A DNA stretch of 6,822 nucleotides. Source: Chloroflexota bacterium. GTDB taxonomy: Bacteria; Chloroflexota; Dehalococcoidia; UBA2247; RBG-13-53-26. A program made the translations under genes and the position numbers. Location: NCBI GenBank assembly GCA_003650185.1, contig QMOF01000126.1, positions 1 to 6,822 on the forward strand, in the 5' to 3' direction. The notes under the pieces were generated by a model. The model was not told the origin of the DNA. It searched no databases and saw only the letters and a program-made list of their open reading frames with translations. Positions 5,912-6,822 of this stretch are shown here, one piece after another. How positions within the stretch are numbered: the first letter of the stretch is position 1; each line of letters opens with the position of its first letter.

Positions 5912-5939
5912 AGCACGATAAGCTATCGTGCTAGCACGA
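5912..5939. promoter_or_regulatory. Three-copy operator-like element
   Basis: AGCACGATA (5912-5920) and TATCGTGCT (5924-5932) are a perfect 9-bp inverted repeat with a 3-base centre. The second arm abuts a third copy, AGCACGA (5933-5939), so 5926-5939 is itself a perfect 14-bp palindrome, TCGTGCTAGCACGA. The element ends two bases before the -35 of the candidate promoter at 5942-5971. This fits an activator or repressor site used by the NarL-type regulator or by the MarR protein. Confidence 0.6.
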
Positions 5940-5941
5940 CT

Positions 5942-5971
5942 TGGACAACTGTGCCTCGACTGCGCAATAAT
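5942..5971 (+). promoter_or_regulatory. Candidate sigma70-type promoter of the NarL-family regulator
   Basis: TGGACA (5942-5947) and AATAAT (5966-5971) each match the consensus at five of six positions, with an 18-bp spacer. Transcription would start near 5978, giving a leader of about 50 bases before GTG 6029. This promoter makes the upstream GTG 5951 an unlikely start. Confidence 0.45.
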
Positions 5972-5997
5972 GAAATAGGACAAGCTACAGAAGCAGC

Positions 5998-6021
5998 AGC
6001 TACTGCGCGTAGCTACGGGAG
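5998..6021 (+). promoter_or_regulatory. Leader hairpin and Shine-Dalgarno deciding the start of the NarL-family gene
   Basis: AGCTAC (5998-6003) and GTAGCT (6009-6014) form a perfect 6-bp hairpin with the loop TGCGC, just before the Shine-Dalgarno GGGAG (6017-6021), which is 7 bases from GTG 6029. Another AGCTAC at 5983-5988 could pair with the same right arm, giving two exclusive structures. CGTAGCTACG (6008-6017) is also a palindrome touching the Shine-Dalgarno. Confidence 0.4.
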
Positions 6022-6028
6022 TACATGC

Positions 6029-6685
6029 GTGACAACTCGGGTATTGGTAGTGGACGACGAGGAGCTTTTCCTGGAGCTGTTGAGCCGCACGCTGTCGACT
6101 GAACCCGCGGTGGAGGTGGTGGGAACCGCAAAGGACGGCAACACGGCGGTACGCCTAGCCAGGGAAGTCACCCCCGATGTGGTACTTATGGACATCGATC
6201 TGCGGAGCGAGCCGGATGGGATCGAGGCTGCGCTTCGCATAAAGGAGGAGAGACCCGAGACCGGCATCGTCATTCTGTCGGCTCACAGCGACCGGCGCTA
6301 TGTGACGAGCTTGCCACTGGAGGAAAGCCAAGGCTGGGCCTACCTCCTCAAGCAGACGGTGCCTGATATGGCAGCCATCGTGCGCGCCATTGAGGGAAGT
6401 AAGGCCGGAATGGTGGTGCTCGACCCGGCGGTGGTGGCCAACCTCAAACCCCGTCAGCAGTCCGTAGTTGCCAGGCTGACTCCCAGACACCAGGAGGTGC
6501 TGGAACTCCTTGCCCAGGGCTACAACAACGCCGCCATAGCACAGCGATTGGCGCTCTCCGAGAGGTCAGTGGAGACCTACATCAACGTCATCTACCAGGC
6601 ACTTCACCTGACCAACGAGCCGGATATACATGCGCGGGTCAAGGCTACCCTCATCTACCTGGAGAACTCTGCCAACAAGCACTAG
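6029..6685 (+). CDS. NarL/LuxR-family response regulator
   Basis: This is a 218-aa cytoplasmic two-component response regulator. The receiver (about 4-122) has the acidic residues D9 and D10, the phospho-acceptor D55 in VVLMDIDL, S84 and K108, so it looks fully able to be phosphorylated by a histidine kinase. The LuxR-type helix-turn-helix (about 150-205) contains LTPRHQEVLELLAQG, the turn region NNAAIAQRLALSERSVETYI, and the dimer-helix segment that follows. Its length is normal for the family. I chose GTG 6029, so the protein begins VTTRVLVVDDE, because GGGAG lies 7 bases upstream and a promoter lies between 5942 and 5971. GTG 5951 would add 26 Ala/Thr-rich residues absent from the family. 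No partner kinase is in the window. It is divergent from the MarR gene, with an operator-like element just upstream. Confidence 0.92.
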   Translation: MTTRVLVVDDEELFLELLSRTLSTEPAVEVVGTAKDGNTAVRLAREVTPDVVLMDIDLRSEPDGIEAALRIKEERPETGIVILSAHSDRRYVTSLPLEESQGWAYLLKQTVPDMAAIVRAIEGSKAGMVVLDPAVVANLKPRQQSVVARLTPRHQEVLELLAQGYNNAAIAQRLALSERSVETYINVIYQALHLTNEPDIHARVKATLIYLENSANKH

Positions 6686-6750
6686 CCAGGCAACTTGCTA
6701 CATCAAACCAACATTACAGCACTCACCTCCACGGCTCCCCGTTCTAGCCA

Positions 6751-6791
6751 GCCGCTGGGCTTGCCAACAAGCGATTGGCACAGTCAGCGGC
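6751..6791 (+). terminator. Nested hairpin downstream of the NarL-family gene
   Basis: The outer stem GCCGCTG (6751-6757)/CAGCGGC (6785-6791) encloses the inner stem TGCCAA (6762-6767)/TTGGCA (6775-6780), separated by a 4 by 4 internal loop. GCTTG (6759-6763)/CAAGC (6768-6772) is a competing small hairpin. It begins 66 bases after the stop codon. No U-run follows (AAGAGAGAG), so it may be a weak terminator or a 3' end structure. Nothing else is visible in 6686-6822. Confidence 0.45.
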
Positions 6792-6822
6792 AAGAGAGAG
6801 CACCTCTGCCGGAGGCTGGTAC

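Noticed and set aside
5951..6028. N-terminal extension of the NarL-family regulator from GTG 5951
   Set aside because: The 26 extra residues do not match the family, no ribosome site precedes this GTG, and a candidate promoter -10 lies downstream of it.

Overview
The window looks like part of a moderately GC-rich bacterial chromosome. No rRNA, tRNA, transposase or CRISPR array is visible. The gene content is two response regulators, a MarR regulator, and a SipW-type signal peptidase with three dedicated secreted substrates. Together with the codon style, this would suit a Chloroflexota (Dehalococcoidia-like) genome. That placement is an impression from the proteins, not something the sequence proves.

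Layout. Bases 1-151 hold a leader with tandem CTTCACC direct repeats. An OmpR/PhoB-family response regulator follows (152-895); its receiver has lost the usual phosphorylation residues. After a structured 125-base leader comes a same-strand cluster from 1021 to 4561: three TasA/CalY-like secreted proteins (290, 408 and 218 aa) and then SipW signal peptidase (197 aa). A near-perfect 14-bp hairpin follows the first of these genes and probably sets the ratio between it and the rest. Bases 4562-5123 lie between convergent genes; I see no convincing intact gene there, only inverted repeats and a broken open frame. A MarR-family repressor on the minus strand (5124-5654) is divergent from a NarL/LuxR-family response regulator (6029-6685). 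The 374 bases between them hold overlapping divergent promoters, a palindrome and a separate three-copy operator-like element. A nested hairpin lies after the last gene.

How the parts work together. The likely unit is a small dedicated export system. SipW, a signal peptidase with a Ser/His active site, would remove the signal peptides of the three upstream products. All three start with the SipW-cognate motif GF(V/S)DTE, share an early N-x-G beta-sandwich motif, and carry an EF-hand-like calcium loop. They would form surface or matrix material, as TasA does in Bacillus. The second protein is a paralogue of the first with about 156 extra residues, rich in cysteine, inserted before the shared C-terminal module. 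The adjacent degenerate response regulator is a plausible phosphorylation-independent controller, but this is inferred from position only. The MarR and NarL genes form a separate divergent regulatory pair with no visible target gene or sensor kinase in the window.
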